Below are positions 1 to 11,224 of a stretch of 64,000 nt of DNA, piece by piece. Both the position numbers and the translations under genes were made by a program. The stretch's first letter is position 1; each line of letters starts with the position of its first letter. The stretch is from Acorus gramineus. Lineage: Eukaryota > Streptophyta > Magnoliopsida > Acorales > Acoraceae. The notes beneath the pieces were generated by a model that searched no databases, was not told the DNA's origin, and saw only the letters and a program-made list of their open reading frames with translations. The stretch covers positions 2,597,685-2,661,684 of the forward strand of contig JAUJYN010000015.1 of the NCBI GenBank assembly GCA_030737835.1, in the 5' to 3' direction.

Positions 1-674
1 AAGGGGCTGAAATCAGAGGAGAAAAGAGGGTATGAGAGGGGGTCATACATGAGGAAACTTGGAAAAGAAACCATAGGAAGATAGATCAGGTCAATACCTA
101 CCCTTTCCCTTCTTTGTGTTTTTGGTTTCAAGCACTTTAACTAGCTCTAATGGTGGAAAAAGAGAGAGGGGAGAGAGAGGGATGAGTGGAGAAGATGATA
201 AATAGTGGGGAAGCACTATGCATGGGCGCCCACTTAAAGCCCTCACACACACACACCTCACACACTCACATCACTTGAATTAGAATTAGGTTAAGCTAGG
301 TTAATTAGGGTTTGAGTGCACTTTGACTTGGGTCAACCCAACCACACAAGAAAACAAAAGGGGTTGACCAAGTCAAAGTCAACATTTGACCAAGTCAAGT
401 CTCTCAATGACTTCTCGCTCCGTCAAAACCCGGATACGCCCCGGAACTGTGAAATTCTGAAACGTTACCGGAATTCGATGAAATTTTCGTGAGTGGCTTG
501 AAATGGCACTAGGACACATAATATGCAGTTAGATTTTCAATCGGAGTCCTCAAACTCAGAATGATAGCTAACAGTCCAAAATTTTAGCGGTTCCGATCGA
601 AAAATGAAAAAACTCAAAAACTGCCAGAATGCTCCAATGGTTACCATAAGGCTAAAAGTGACACATATATAACA
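1..674 (-). repeat. TE-A 3' LTR (partial, 5' part only)
   Basis: The minus-strand LTR head ends at 674 in TGTTATATATG and the rest lies outside the window. Its first 130 bases resemble the solo LTR at 20124-23165 much more closely than TE-A's own 5' LTR. It contains a GA/CT-rich leader near 160-190 and short AC runs near 240-265. Confidence 0.85.
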
Positions 675-722
675 TTCTCCCCCCCTTAGGACATTTTGTC
701 CTCAAAATAAATACAAGAACAT

Positions 723-3700
723 CTAAGAAGGGAAAAGATGCGGATACGCGTCACGCATGGCGTCCTCGAGCTCCCAAGTGGCCTCGGCACCAGAACGGTG
801 CTGCCATCGCACCTTGACCAGCTGGACGATCTTGGTGCGGAGCCTCTTCTCGCGGCGGTCCAGGATCTCAATCGGCTGCTCGACGAATGACAAGTCCGGC
901 TTGAAGACGAGCGGCTCGAACGGGATGACGTGAGCAGGATCGTGGACATAGCGCCTCAGCTGCGAGACATGGAAGACGTCATGGGCCTGAGCCAACTGTG
1001 GGGGCAGAGCTATGCGATAGGCCACCTCCCCAACTCGCTCGAGGATGAGGAACGGCCCAATGAAACGCGGACTCAGCTTGCCCCGCACACCGAAACGGAA
1101 GATGCCCTTCATCGGGGACACCTTCAAGAAGACATGGTCACCAACCTCGAAGGCGAGCTCACGGCGACGACGGTCGGCGTAGCACTTCTGACGACTCTGA
1201 GCGACTCGGATAAGCTCGCGAATCGTCTTCACCATCTCTGAGGTTTGGTGAACGATCTCTGGTCCCTCCAACTGGCGCTCTCCGACCTCGTCCCAACACA
1301 AGGGGGACCTGCAGCTGCGGCCATAGAGCGCCTCGTAAGGAGCCATCCGGATACTCGAGTGGTAGCTGTTGTTGTAGGCAAACTCCACCAACGGAAGGTG
1401 CCTCTCCCAACTGCCCCAAAATCGAGAACACAGGCTCGCAGCATGTCCTCAAGAGTCTGGATCGTCCTCTCCGACTGGCCGTCCGTCTGCGGATGAAACG
1501 CTGTACTGAAATGGAGGTTCGTACCAAGGGCGTGCTGGAGGCTACGCCAGAACCTCGAAGTAAAACGCGCGTCTCGATCGGAAATGATGCTGACGGGAGT
1601 GCCATGGAGACGAACAATCTCAGAGACAAATAACTGCGCCAGGGTGTCCAGAGAATCGGTGAGTCGGATGGGGAGGAAATGAGCAGACTTCGTCAGCCGG
1701 TCGACGATCACCCAGATGGCATCGCGACCCGAACGTGACCTCGGCAAACCCGAGACGAAGTCCATGGTGATCTGCTCCCACTTCCACTGAGGGATCTCAA
1801 TGGACTGCAGCTTCCCCGCAGGGCGCTGATGCTCCGACTTCACCTGCTGGCATACTAGGCATCGGGCAACGAAACGGGCAATATCCGTCTTCATCCCGCG
1901 CCACCAGTAGCCACGACGAAGGCCCCTGTACATCTTCGTGCCACCAGGATGCACTGTGTACCTCGAACGATGGGCCTCGTCCAGAATCTTCCGCTTCAGC
2001 TCTGCGTCGTCGGGAATGCATACTCGGCCTCTGAATCGCAGGATCCCGTCCGCGCGAATCTGGTAGTCCGGACGCTCGCCCCGGGCGACGCCTTCAGAGA
2101 GGACTATAAAATGCGGATCCTGAGCCTGAGCCGTGCGGATATCGTCGAGAAGGACTGGCTGCACCACTAGCCTGGCCAAAAAGCCACCCGCAGGAGTCTC
2201 TCGAACACTGATCCAGCAAGCGGCCTCCTCCAGAAGCCTCCAACGACGGACAGCCATATGGGCGGCCATGCCCAAGGGCTGCCTACTGAGAGCATCTGGC
2301 ACGACATTCGCCTTACCCGGATGGTAAGCGATGTCACAATCATAGTCCGTCAGGAACTCGACCCAACGTCTCTGACGCATGTTGAGCTCCGGCTGGGACT
2401 GCAAATATGTCAAGCTCTTATGATCGGTAAAGAGCTCGAACTCCTCTCCATAGAGGTAATGCCTCCACATCTTCAGCGCAAAGATGATCGCTGCCAACTC
2501 AAGGTCGTGGGTGGGGTAATTCTGCTCATGGGGCTTCAACTGACGCGACGCGTAAGCCACAACCTTACCGTGCTGCATCAGGACGCAACCCACACCCAAC
2601 TGCGATGCATCAGTGTAAACTGCGAACCCACCACTCCCAGACGGAAGGGTAAGAACTGGCGCTGAGGTGAGCCTTCGCTTCAACTCCTGGAAGCTCTCCT
2701 CGCAGGACGGGGACCACTCGAACCGGACATCCTTCCGAGTGAGGCGGGTAAGAGGAACGGCTATCTTCGAGAAACCCTCGACAAACCTCCTGTAATAACC
2801 CGCCAAGCCCAAGAAGCTCCGAATCTCTGTGGGGTTCGACGGTCGACGCCAATTCGACACGGCGAGCGTCTTCTCCGGGTCCACAGATATGCCCTCACCG
2901 GAAATCACATGGCCCAGAAAGGCCATACGCTCCAACCAGAACTCGCACTTGCTGAACTTGGCGAACAACTGATGTCTGGCCAAAGTCTCCAAGACAGTGC
3001 GAAGATGGTGAGCGTGCTCCTCAAGACTCCTCGAGTACACCAATATGTCATCGATGAATACTACCACAAAGGAGTCGAGGAAGGGCCGAAACACCCGGTT
3101 CATCAGATCCATGAAGGCCGCCGGCGCGTTCGTCAACCCGAATGGCAGTACTCTGAACTCGTAGTGCCCATACCGGGTACGAAAGGCCGTCTTCGGAATG
3201 TCTGACTCCCGGATCTTCAGCTGGTAGTAGCCCGAGCGGAGATCGATCTTGGAAAAGACACGCGCTCCCTGGAGCTGGTCAAACAGATCGTCGATCCTCG
3301 GCAAGGGGTACTTGTTCTTTACTGTCCGCTTGTTCAGCTGCCTGTAATCGATACAAAGCCGCAGCGAACCGTCCTTCTTCCGGACGAACAGAACAGGGGC
3401 TCCCCACGGAGAAACACTCGGACGTGCGAAGCCCTTCTCCAGCAACTCCTCCAACTGCTCCTTGAGCACCCTCAGCTCTGCAGGGGCCATCCGGTACGGA
3501 GCTCTCAAAACGGCTCGGTCCCCGGAATCAGATTGATCTCAAACTCGATCGCGCGATCCGGCGGTAATCCCGAAAGATCATCGGGGAAAACCTCGGGATA
3601 CTCTGCCACGACCGGAGTCTGACTGATATCTGCCTGCAGCGGTGCATCCTCCTGAGCAATATACGCTAGAAAGCCCTCGCATCCTCCCTGAAGGAGTCTC

Positions 3701-5525
3701 CACGCCTGCATGGACGACACGAACCCCAAAGGGGCTACGTCACGATCGCCCACGAACTGGAAGGACCTCCGACCCGGAAGGTGGAAAGACACCGACTTGG
3801 CAAAACAGTCGATGCTGGCGTGACTAGCTGCAAGCCAATCCATTCCCAGGATGGCATCAAAGTCCGTCATCGCGAGCTCCACCAACTCCACTGGAAACTC
3901 ATGCTCCGCAACCACCACCGTACACCCTCGGTACACAGAACGGAGGAGAATACGGTCTCCCACGGGCAATGATATCTCCAAGATAGCATCCAAAGGGGCG
4001 GACGCCATGCCCATCCGTCTCGCGAAAGCGGGAGACACGAACGAGTGTGTGGCTCCGGAATCAAACAACACATATGCAGGGAGCTGGGAGATCTGAACAA
4101 TACCTCAGACCACGCTGCCTGATGCCTGAGCCTCCTCTGCCGAAAGCGCTGCCACTCGGCCCTGAACAAACTGCGGCTGAGGAGCAGGGGCACGCCTCGC
4201 CGGCTGCGCTGGCTGCCTCCTCTGGTCAACACGGCCACCCTGTGGCTGCTGCTGCTGACGCTGAGGCTGCTGCTGCGGCTGGCGCTGAGGCTGCTGCTGC
4301 TGCTGGCGCTGAGGCTGCTGCTGCTGTAACTGCTGCTGCTGCTGCGGAGGCAGCACGCGGGGTCGGCCAGCATCGGGGCAATTATACAAGATATGCCCGA
4401 TGCGCTGACAGTGGTAACAGCGCCGCGTCTCTGGTCGCCTGGACTGGACTGGCACTGCCGCGATGGGTGCTGGACCTCGCGCTGGCACCACATCTGCTGG
4501 AGGAGAGGCAGCCGCTAACTGATCAAAGCGGGGCCTCTTCTTCTTGCGCTGTCCCTGGTCCTGGCTCCTGGGAGGCCTCTGCCTGCAGAAGGGGTAGAAA
4601 CCCTCACGAGGATCCCGAGGTCTCGCTCGACTGTCTTCGCCCGAGACACCAAGTCCGAGTACCTCGTGAATGCCTGGGAGGTAACATGCACCCGAATGGC
4701 GCTGCTGAGACCGAGCTCAAAACGACGACGGCACCTCGTCTCCTCGTCCATCACCAAAGCTGGGGCGAATCTGGACAGCCTCGTGAAGCGCGTGGAGTAG
4801 TCAGCGACAGACATAGAGCCCTGCGTCAGCTGCTCAAACTCCTGCATCACTATCTGGCGCGTCGAGAACGGGAAGTACTCCTCCAAGAAATACCTCTGGA
4901 ATCCTGCCCATGTAAGCTGCTCCACTCCCTCTGGGATGTCCACTGATCTAGTAGCCCACCAGTCGGCGGCGCTACCCTTCAGCATAAAAGTGGCCAGGGA
5001 GACTCGCTGGCGATCGGTGCAAAGCATGGTCGAGAAGATCGCATCCACCTCCATCAACCAACGCTCTGGGGCAAGGGGATCCGCCATCTGGCCCTAGAAC
5101 TCGGGAGGGTGGAGCTTCAGAAAGGCTGCGAGGCCACTCTGCTGCACCCGCGCTGCAGCCTCTAGCCCCACCTCCCTCTCCTGGGGATCCTGAACTCTGA
5201 CCGCCGGAACCACCACGGGGACTGGGGGTACGTCGGGTACCACAGGTGGATCTGCCACCAAGGGGACCTGCGGAACTGCCTCGCGGGCCGCCCGCAGCTC
5301 CTGAATCTCCCGTGCCTGATCTGCCAATACTCTGGTCTGGGCCTCCAGTGCCCTGGTCTGCGTCTCCACCAAATCTGCTATCCGCGCAAACGCGCGCTCC
5401 CAGGCAGGAGGCTCCTGCGCCGATCCTGGCCTCACGGCTGAGGACTCCCCAGTAGCATCCTCGCCTCTGGTAGGTCCAAAAACCTCCAAAGGTGGAGAGG
5501 GACCATGTCCTATGCGAGGAGGCAT
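723..5525 (-). pseudogene. TE-A gag-pol region (broken)
   Basis: Read on the minus strand the order is gag (from about 5525), a CCHC zinc knuckle with a glutamine-rich linker (about 4440-4225), an aspartic protease with DSGATHSF (about 4062), reverse transcriptase with a FIDD catalytic box (about 3050), RNase H with TDHKSL (about 2440), a zinc-binding and DDE integrase (about 1990-1500), and a C-terminal chromodomain-like segment (about 890-735). This protease-RT-RNaseH-IN order is that of Ty3/gypsy. The chromodomain tail and the LKLHPPEF gag motif point to the chromovirus Tekay/Del group. The region has about four to five breaks. It is closely related to the TE-B reading region at 23480-28247, apparently above 90% at protein level by eye. 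Confidence 0.9.
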
Positions 5526-5628
5526 ATCAGCAACCTAAGAAAACCAGACACTAGGATCAGAATACTCATATAGAAATCCTAGGACTCATCTCTACGAAAA
5601 AGAAGACAATTGGCTCTGACAGGACCAG

Positions 5629-5640
5629 GCTCTGATACCA
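5629..5640 (-). other. TE-A primer binding site (tRNA-iMet)
   Basis: On the minus strand the bases read TGGTATCAGAGC, complementary to the 3' end of plant initiator-methionine tRNA. They lie five bases inside the 5' LTR end, as usual for Ty3/gypsy elements of this group. Confidence 0.9.
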
Positions 5641-5645
5641 ACTTT

Positions 5646-8243
5646 TGTCACGCCCCAGGGCGGCCGTCCCCGGGACGCGGCAAGTGTATACATGATATCA
5701 GCAGTCTATACAGGAGATCAATAAAATACTCTAAACAACAACTAAAATGACAACACAGATGAAAGCAAGGCTGACATAATATATACACAGATAGCGGAAG
5801 CTAAAAGACTGAGTCTGTAATCCAAAAACATACTACAGACTCGATACACAATCAAATGTCCTATGAGAGCCAATATATATAATGACATCCAAATACAATC
5901 CAAACTGGGTGCCCAAGCACGGAATATACACATACAATCAAAAGGATGCTGATGGCCTCTGAAACTCGCGGGACGTGGCGCTACTCCACTACTGGTGCAG
6001 TCGCTCGGGGAGCTCCTCCTTCAAGTCCGCCTCAGTAATCACTGGAGAAAAATATATGCGAGGGGTGAGCCACACGCTCAGTGAATAGCACAACCCATGC
6101 ATCACAATTCATATTAACCTTAAATAATTTATAGTCCCTAAAACGGGAGCAACTACACATTCTAGTGGGTCGTTTCATCGCCAACCCACCTCACCCTCAC
6201 CCTTTCCTGGGGGTGACATGGGCCTCTTGGGGCATACTAGACCGCTCTCCACCCCTGGTCCACCCGGTAGCCTCTCCCACACTCCATAGCCTCCACCTGG
6301 TATACTCCCACTATCAGTACTGTCCGACGCATTGGAGGTACCTACGGACGGGAGCCCTCTGTCAGGTCAGCCAACGCCGGGGAGTCCCTACATCGGATCC
6401 AACCAAAAGGAGAAGACAGCCTACTCACACGGATACGATCCTCTTGGATCCGTCGACACCGATTTGTAACGCTAATAATGTCATGAATTCTCAAGAATTC
6501 CTCCAGGGCGCATAACTCAGATGCGGGGAGACATATATTATAACAACAAGGTTATAATATTCTCTAAGGCATGCTTATAACTATATGCTCTCATTTTGAT
6601 TTAATTAGATTAAACTAGATGGGAACATACATAGTTCGGGGCTTGGTGTCTGGGCATGCATAGGCCTCTATACATGATATAAGGGTGCATATCCCTAGCA
6701 TACAAAGTCTAAGGTGGCATGGATACAACATATTAATCATGCATAGCATAGTTTTACATTTATTACATGTTAATACACAATTATGGTGCCCCAGGGGAGG
6801 GCAATGCACGCCTACGTGCATTGAACACCTCCCTACTGGGTTGGATTGTCCCACTCACCGAAACCCGGGTCGTTGCGTGACCGTCCGTCAAGATCTGCAA
6901 GACAGGGGCATTCAATATGGTGAGTAAACTACACAAATACATAAGAAATTTACTAGAAATACCCAACACTCGGACAAGCATGCATACGGGCCCGCACGCA
7001 CGCGAGCACGCGCGTACGCACGCGAGTCCGAGTGCCCCGACACCCTCCCGAACCCTCGGGCAGCCATACGCATGGCCCCCTGCACGCGCACGCACGAATG
7101 CGCACGCCCGCACGCGCCCCTGCGCCCCTGGTGCACTGCCGCGCCCCTGCCCGCGCGCCCAGACGCGCTGCCGCGCGCGCGCGCTCAGCCAGCGCGTACC
7201 CGCGCGCACTGCGCGCCCGCGCAGCACCCCGCGTGCATGCCCGCACGTCTGCGCGTACGCGCGCGCGCCCGCCAGCGCGCCCGTCTGCGCCCGCCAGCGC
7301 GCCCGTCTGCGCGCGCCAGCGCTTGCCTGCGCGCACAGACGCGCGCGGATGGCTCCGCACGCGCGCCCGAGCCCCTTCCACCCCCTCCTCAGCCCACCCA
7401 CACCCCCTAACACCCATGCATAGCATGCATAACCATTTATATACCCTAATCAAACATCTAAACAAGCTAAGGGAGGAGGAAGACTTACCCAAAGAGAGGA
7501 AGAACAAGGGAGGAAGTTTGGGTGCCCTTTGCGCACAAAATCGCCACCACCAAGACCACCACCACCTCAGCCACTCTCAGCCCTACAATGGCTGAAAACA
7601 GGGGGGAAGGGAAGCCATGAGAGGGAGGCAAAGAAAGGGGAAAACAAAACAAACAACATGGAAAGGTAGATCACACCCTTACCAATCTTTTTCCCTTCTA
7701 GGGTTTTTCTTTTCTTCTTCTCCTACTACCTCTAATGGGGGAAAATAAGAAGAGGGAGATGGATTTGTGTGTGAGAGAGAGAGAGAGATGAAGAGAAGGG
7801 GAAAGAAGGGGGACGCCCACTTGGGTACACACACACACACACACTCACACACTTAGGGTTTTTGGTGTTTGACTTTGAGTCAACCCAACCACACAAAAAA
7901 ACAAAACCATTTGACCAAGTCAATGGTCAAACTTGACTTGGTCAAAGTCCTCTTTGACTTGGTCAAGTCCCCCTTTGACATTCCCACTTGGTCAAAACCC
8001 GGATACGATTCGGAACTGCCAAATTCTGAAACGTTACCGGAATTCGATGAAATTTTTGTGAGTGGTTTGAAATGGCACCAGGACACATAATGTGCAGTTA
8101 GATTTTCAATCGGAGTTCTCAAGCTCATGATGATAGCTAAAAGTCCAAAATTTTAGCGGTTTCGATCGAAAAAGAAAAAGTTGAAAAACTGCCAAAAATG
8201 TCCCAAAGGTGCCCGGAAGGCTAAAAGTGACACATATATAACA
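5646..8243 (-). repeat. TE-A 5' LTR, family I (2.6 kb)
   Basis: The LTR begins on the minus strand at 8243 (TGTTATATATGTGTCAC) and ends at 5646 (GGGCGTGACA). It contains an AC microsatellite near 7826-7852, a CT-rich leader, a CpG-saturated zone at about 6985-7400, the conserved GCAG-ATCT island near 6880-6900, a GGGTGA-type G-rich tract near 6190-6215 (plus-strand C-rich) and a hairpin at 5813-5840. Open frames predicted across the GC-rich zone are compositional and are not genes. Confidence 0.9.
7826..7852. repeat. AC/GT microsatellite in the TE-A LTR
   Basis: A simple AC dinucleotide run with one interruption lies in the LTR promoter/leader region. Equivalent GT runs occur at the same place in the TE-B LTRs (18041-18083 and 28685-28718), so the run belongs to the family. 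Confidence 0.9.
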
Positions 8244-9563
8244 AGTAACATCACAATTTACACTTAGAAATCATTAGAAATACCAAAGACATAGACATGC
8301 ATGCATACGGGCTCGCACGCATGCGAGCACGCGCGTACGCATGCATGCCCGGGTGCCCCATCACCCACCCGAGACCCTGGGCAGCCCCACGCATGCCCCA
8401 GCACGCGCATGCACGCGCACGCACGCGCGCGCGCGCACTGGCCCCCAGCCCCGCGCCCAGACGCATGCCCAGGCGCACTCGCGTGCACTCCCGCGCTCAC
8501 CCCCGCTCGCGCCAGCACCCGCGCGCACCCGCGCGCCCACTCGGCGCGCGCCCGCCAGCTCCTGCCAGCGCCCGCCTGCGCGCCCGCGCGCAGACAACCC
8601 CCAACGCGCGCCCAGCCAACCTTTACCCCTTTTTAACCCTCTCCAACCCCTCACACACCCTCTAACTCATATGCATAGCATGCATGAACACCCTAACCAT
8701 CCCAATAGCCCTAAAAATAAAAAAGAAGGGGAAGAGGACTTACCAAAAGAGGGAAACGGAAAGGGGGAGATGCGGGGCTCTCGACGTGCCCACGGCCACC
8801 TCAACCACCACCACCACCACCTCTTCAGCCTCCTCAGCCTCCTTCTTGGCTGAAAATCAGGGGGGGGGAGAACAAGATATGAGAGGGTGCTTGAGAGAGA
8901 GGAGATCAACAACAACAACAAAACCTACACAAGTTTTCCCTTGCACTTGCACCTTCTCCTTCCCTTCTCTTTGGGGAATAAACACAAACACTAGGGGGGC
9001 TTGAAAGAGAGAAAGAGAGAGCAAGATTTAGACGTGGGAGTGAGAGAGAGAGAGAGGGAGAGAAGATATTTTGCCCACATAAATATCTAAGAGAGGGATG
9101 GAAATGACCTATTTATCCTTGACTAGAAATTCTGAGCATGCTTCACTAGAACAGCCATAACTTCCTCAATATAGCTCCGAATTGCACAATTCAAGTTTCG
9201 TTGGAAATCCAAGAAGATTATCTACAACTTTCATGTTTATACCAAGATCAGATAATCCCTCCAGCTATTCCGAAACGTGAGCTACACATTGAACAGGGCT
9301 GCTGCCAGAATTTTTCATCCCCGGGGTATACTTGGTAAAATACCCATAACTTTTACTACAGGAATCCAGTTGATCTAATTCCACTTTTGTATGAAAGCTA
9401 ACTCGAAACTGAGCATCTCATAATAAACTCATATTTAAACCTCTTCATCTTGGATTTTAACAAAATCAAATCCAAATACCAAATTGAAAATACATAACTT
9501 CGAGGAAAAAAATTATGTAGCCAAATTTTAAATCAGAGCGCTACAAATGACACAGGCATAACA
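8244..9563 (-). repeat. Family II LTR fragment, split by TE-A
   Basis: Minus-strand LTR whose 5' terminus (TGTTATGCCTGTGTCATTTG) is at 9563. It runs leftwards through a long leader, a CT/GA-rich stretch (about 9000-9060) and a CpG-rich zone (about 8300-8620), and is interrupted at 8244 by TE-A. The head matches the starts of TE-D and of the solo LTR at 13650. The remainder would lie left of the window, so whether it is solo or part of an element cannot be decided here. Confidence 0.8.
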
Positions 9564-9901
9564 GTTTTAACATTGATTTGAAGAATATTTGATTGGATTT
9601 TTATTTTTGATTCTCTCTTCACCAAATCTTTATCTAGCATAATTTTAGATTTTCAAGAATCCTCTTGATTCTCCTTCATATCTTTAAATGCTTTATAGAA
9701 TATTTTGCATTGATAATCATCATTTATCTCAATTACCTGTAATAACAAATAAATTCTGAATATTAGTCATTATTACACATAAAATTAGGAAATAAAAAAC
9801 TAAATTAAGGGGATTAAATGTGCAAATAATACGCTTATCATGGTACAGTCTCCGTATGAAAGACTCGTACGGAGTTTTGACTCAGGCTCTACAACATCAT
9901 G

Positions 9902-10753
9902 TCAATTTCTTAACATTCTGTTAGTTGTAGGCCAGTTCGGTGGATGAGGGTGCCGCCACCTGGACACGTACTGCTCAAATTCCTCCCTATGCCTCATTTT
10001 TTCTACGGTTAGGTCTGAAATAGAGGGGGTCCTAATCCTCTGATAACCGTAGCGGCCTAGAAACTTCTCGTTTACAGCCAAAAAGTTTGACAAATGATCA
10101 ACAGGGAGGGTGGAGAACCATTGTAGTGCTTCTCCTTCCAATGATTTTTGGAAGAGGAATACTAGCAGAGGTTGGTTATCTAGAAATGGTCGGGCGTCTA
10201 GATAAAAGGCGGTCAAATGAATGTCTGGGTCTCCACGACCGTTGTACCGGCAAAATTTTGAGATTTTAAATTCCTCTGGTAGGTGGACTGACTGGATCTA
10301 TCTCAGGTTGTGTAGAGACATGTGTTTGGGGGCGGAGGGGCCAGTCTCAGAGAGAATTCTTCGGATGGTTTCATCCAATGTTTCTCCCCTGGGAGGGCTG
10401 TTTAGTGGTCCCGGGTTGGAGGTATCCTGGTAAGGGCTTGGGGAAGAAACGCTTGGGAATATTGGATTCGTGGGGGAAGGTGGGCCAAAGGAAAAGAGGC
10501 TTGGACTCGGATTTTCTGAGAAGCCGGGTGTTGGTAGTGTATTAGGGGTGGTGCAAGCCTTGGGGGTCTTAACAGGAGTTTCCTGCTTCAAGGTCTTGGC
10601 CTGGTGATAGTCGGTGAGGTCATTGAACATGTCCTTGACCGACTGGTATCCTAGGGTAGCCATCCTGTCCTCTAGGTGGCTGAGGAATTGGGCGGTTTGG
10701 TCTCTCTTGTTGTCTTTCTCCTCTATTATTTTTTCCTGGGTATAGGCCTCCAT
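9902..10753 (-). pseudogene. gag-like fragment (non-chromovirus Ty3/gypsy)
   Basis: The N-terminal part is predicted to be a charged helix (residues 1-60 of the frame starting at 10753) followed by a proline/serine-rich spacer. The C-terminal part holds the conserved gag core (LEGEALQWFSTLP). The region is a fossil with a small number of breaks. The Athila/Tat assignment is inferred from the neighbouring protease signature. Confidence 0.65.
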
Positions 10754-10787
10754 TGTGTGAATATGGAAAAGCCTAGGTGTGAATGAA

Positions 10788-10975
10788 TGCAGATCAAAGC
10801 AGTAAATAAAGTGATAAAGGGGTGTGCAGCTGTGTGCAGCTTAAAGCAGTAAAGGGGTGCACAGCTGTGTGCGGCATAAAGCAGTAAAAGGGGTGTGCAG
10901 CTGTGTGCGGCTTAAAGCAGTAAAGGGGTGCGCAGCTGTGTGCAGCTTAAAGCAGTAAAGGATGTTGTAATGCAA
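10788..10975. repeat. Tandem repeat, about 42-bp unit
   Basis: Four to five imperfect copies of a unit containing AAAGCAGTAAA and GTGTGCAGCTGTGTGCRGC lie head to tail, just upstream (minus sense) of the gag-like fragment. Copies differ by a few bases. A second short direct duplication (about 58 bp, containing TATTTAGGTCAACTGTCATA) lies at 11020-11115. Confidence 0.8.
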
Positions 10976-11224
10976 AGTAGTGGAGGGTCAGACTTGAGGG
11001 GTGGGAAAATCCCAGTGGAAGATATTTAGGTCAACTGTCATATTTCCAAAAGATGTGGGGGTGAGTGTAAAAGGGTGAGTGTAAGATATTTAGGTCAACT
11101 GTCATATTTTCAAAAGATAATTTCATCAATCCATTTCGACAGTTAATCAAAGCATTAGATGTAGCCAGGAATGGTCTGCCTAAAATTACAGGAATTTGCC
11201 CCTTTGGGTTCAGAACAGATGAGA

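Larger units (their letters stand above)
1..8243 (-). mobile_element. TE-A: Ty3/gypsy chromovirus (Tekay/Del-like), enters from the left edge
   Basis: This is a minus-strand LTR retrotransposon whose 3' LTR runs off the window. The parts seen are a partial 3' LTR (1-674), an internal region (675-5645) and a full 5' LTR (5646-8243). Read on the minus strand, the 5' LTR starts TGTTATATATGTGTCAC and ends GGGCGTGACA, followed by a primer site matching initiator-Met tRNA. A purine-rich tract lies next to the 3' LTR (675-690 on plus). Gag, protease, reverse transcriptase, RNase H, integrase and a C-terminal chromodomain-like tail are all recognisable in the expected order. The reading region is broken, about four to five times, so this is a fossil. 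The two LTRs belong to different subfamilies, which prevents simple dating. It is inserted in a family II LTR fragment that resumes at 8244. Confidence 0.9.
9564..11224 (-). mobile_element. Ty3/gypsy gag/protease block of a second lineage (fossil)
   Basis: This block is unlike the surrounding chromoviruses. On the minus strand, 10753-9902 encodes a Retrotrans_gag-type protein (FQKSLEGEALQWF, then a segment like FLGRYGY). A separate piece at about 11208-11090 encodes a retropepsin-end signature like LGRPFLAT followed by CRNGLMKL, as seen in plant Athila/Tat-type Ty3/gypsy elements. The protease piece lies 5' of the gag piece, the reverse of a normal element, so the block is rearranged or composed of two fragments. 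It has several breaks. No LTRs of this lineage were recognised; it looks like an older target cut up by the younger LTR elements on either side. Confidence 0.7.

Noticed and set aside
6900-7600. Several overlapping 100-200 residue open frames on both strands in the GC-rich part of the TE-A LTR
   Set aside because: Stop codons are rare in near-pure GC DNA. The frames overlap on both strands, are only Arg/Ala/Pro-rich, and are not conserved between LTR copies.
8301-8853. Proline/arginine-rich frames in the family II LTR fragment
   Set aside because: Same compositional artefact in the CpG-rich zone, with equivalent frames on the opposite strand.
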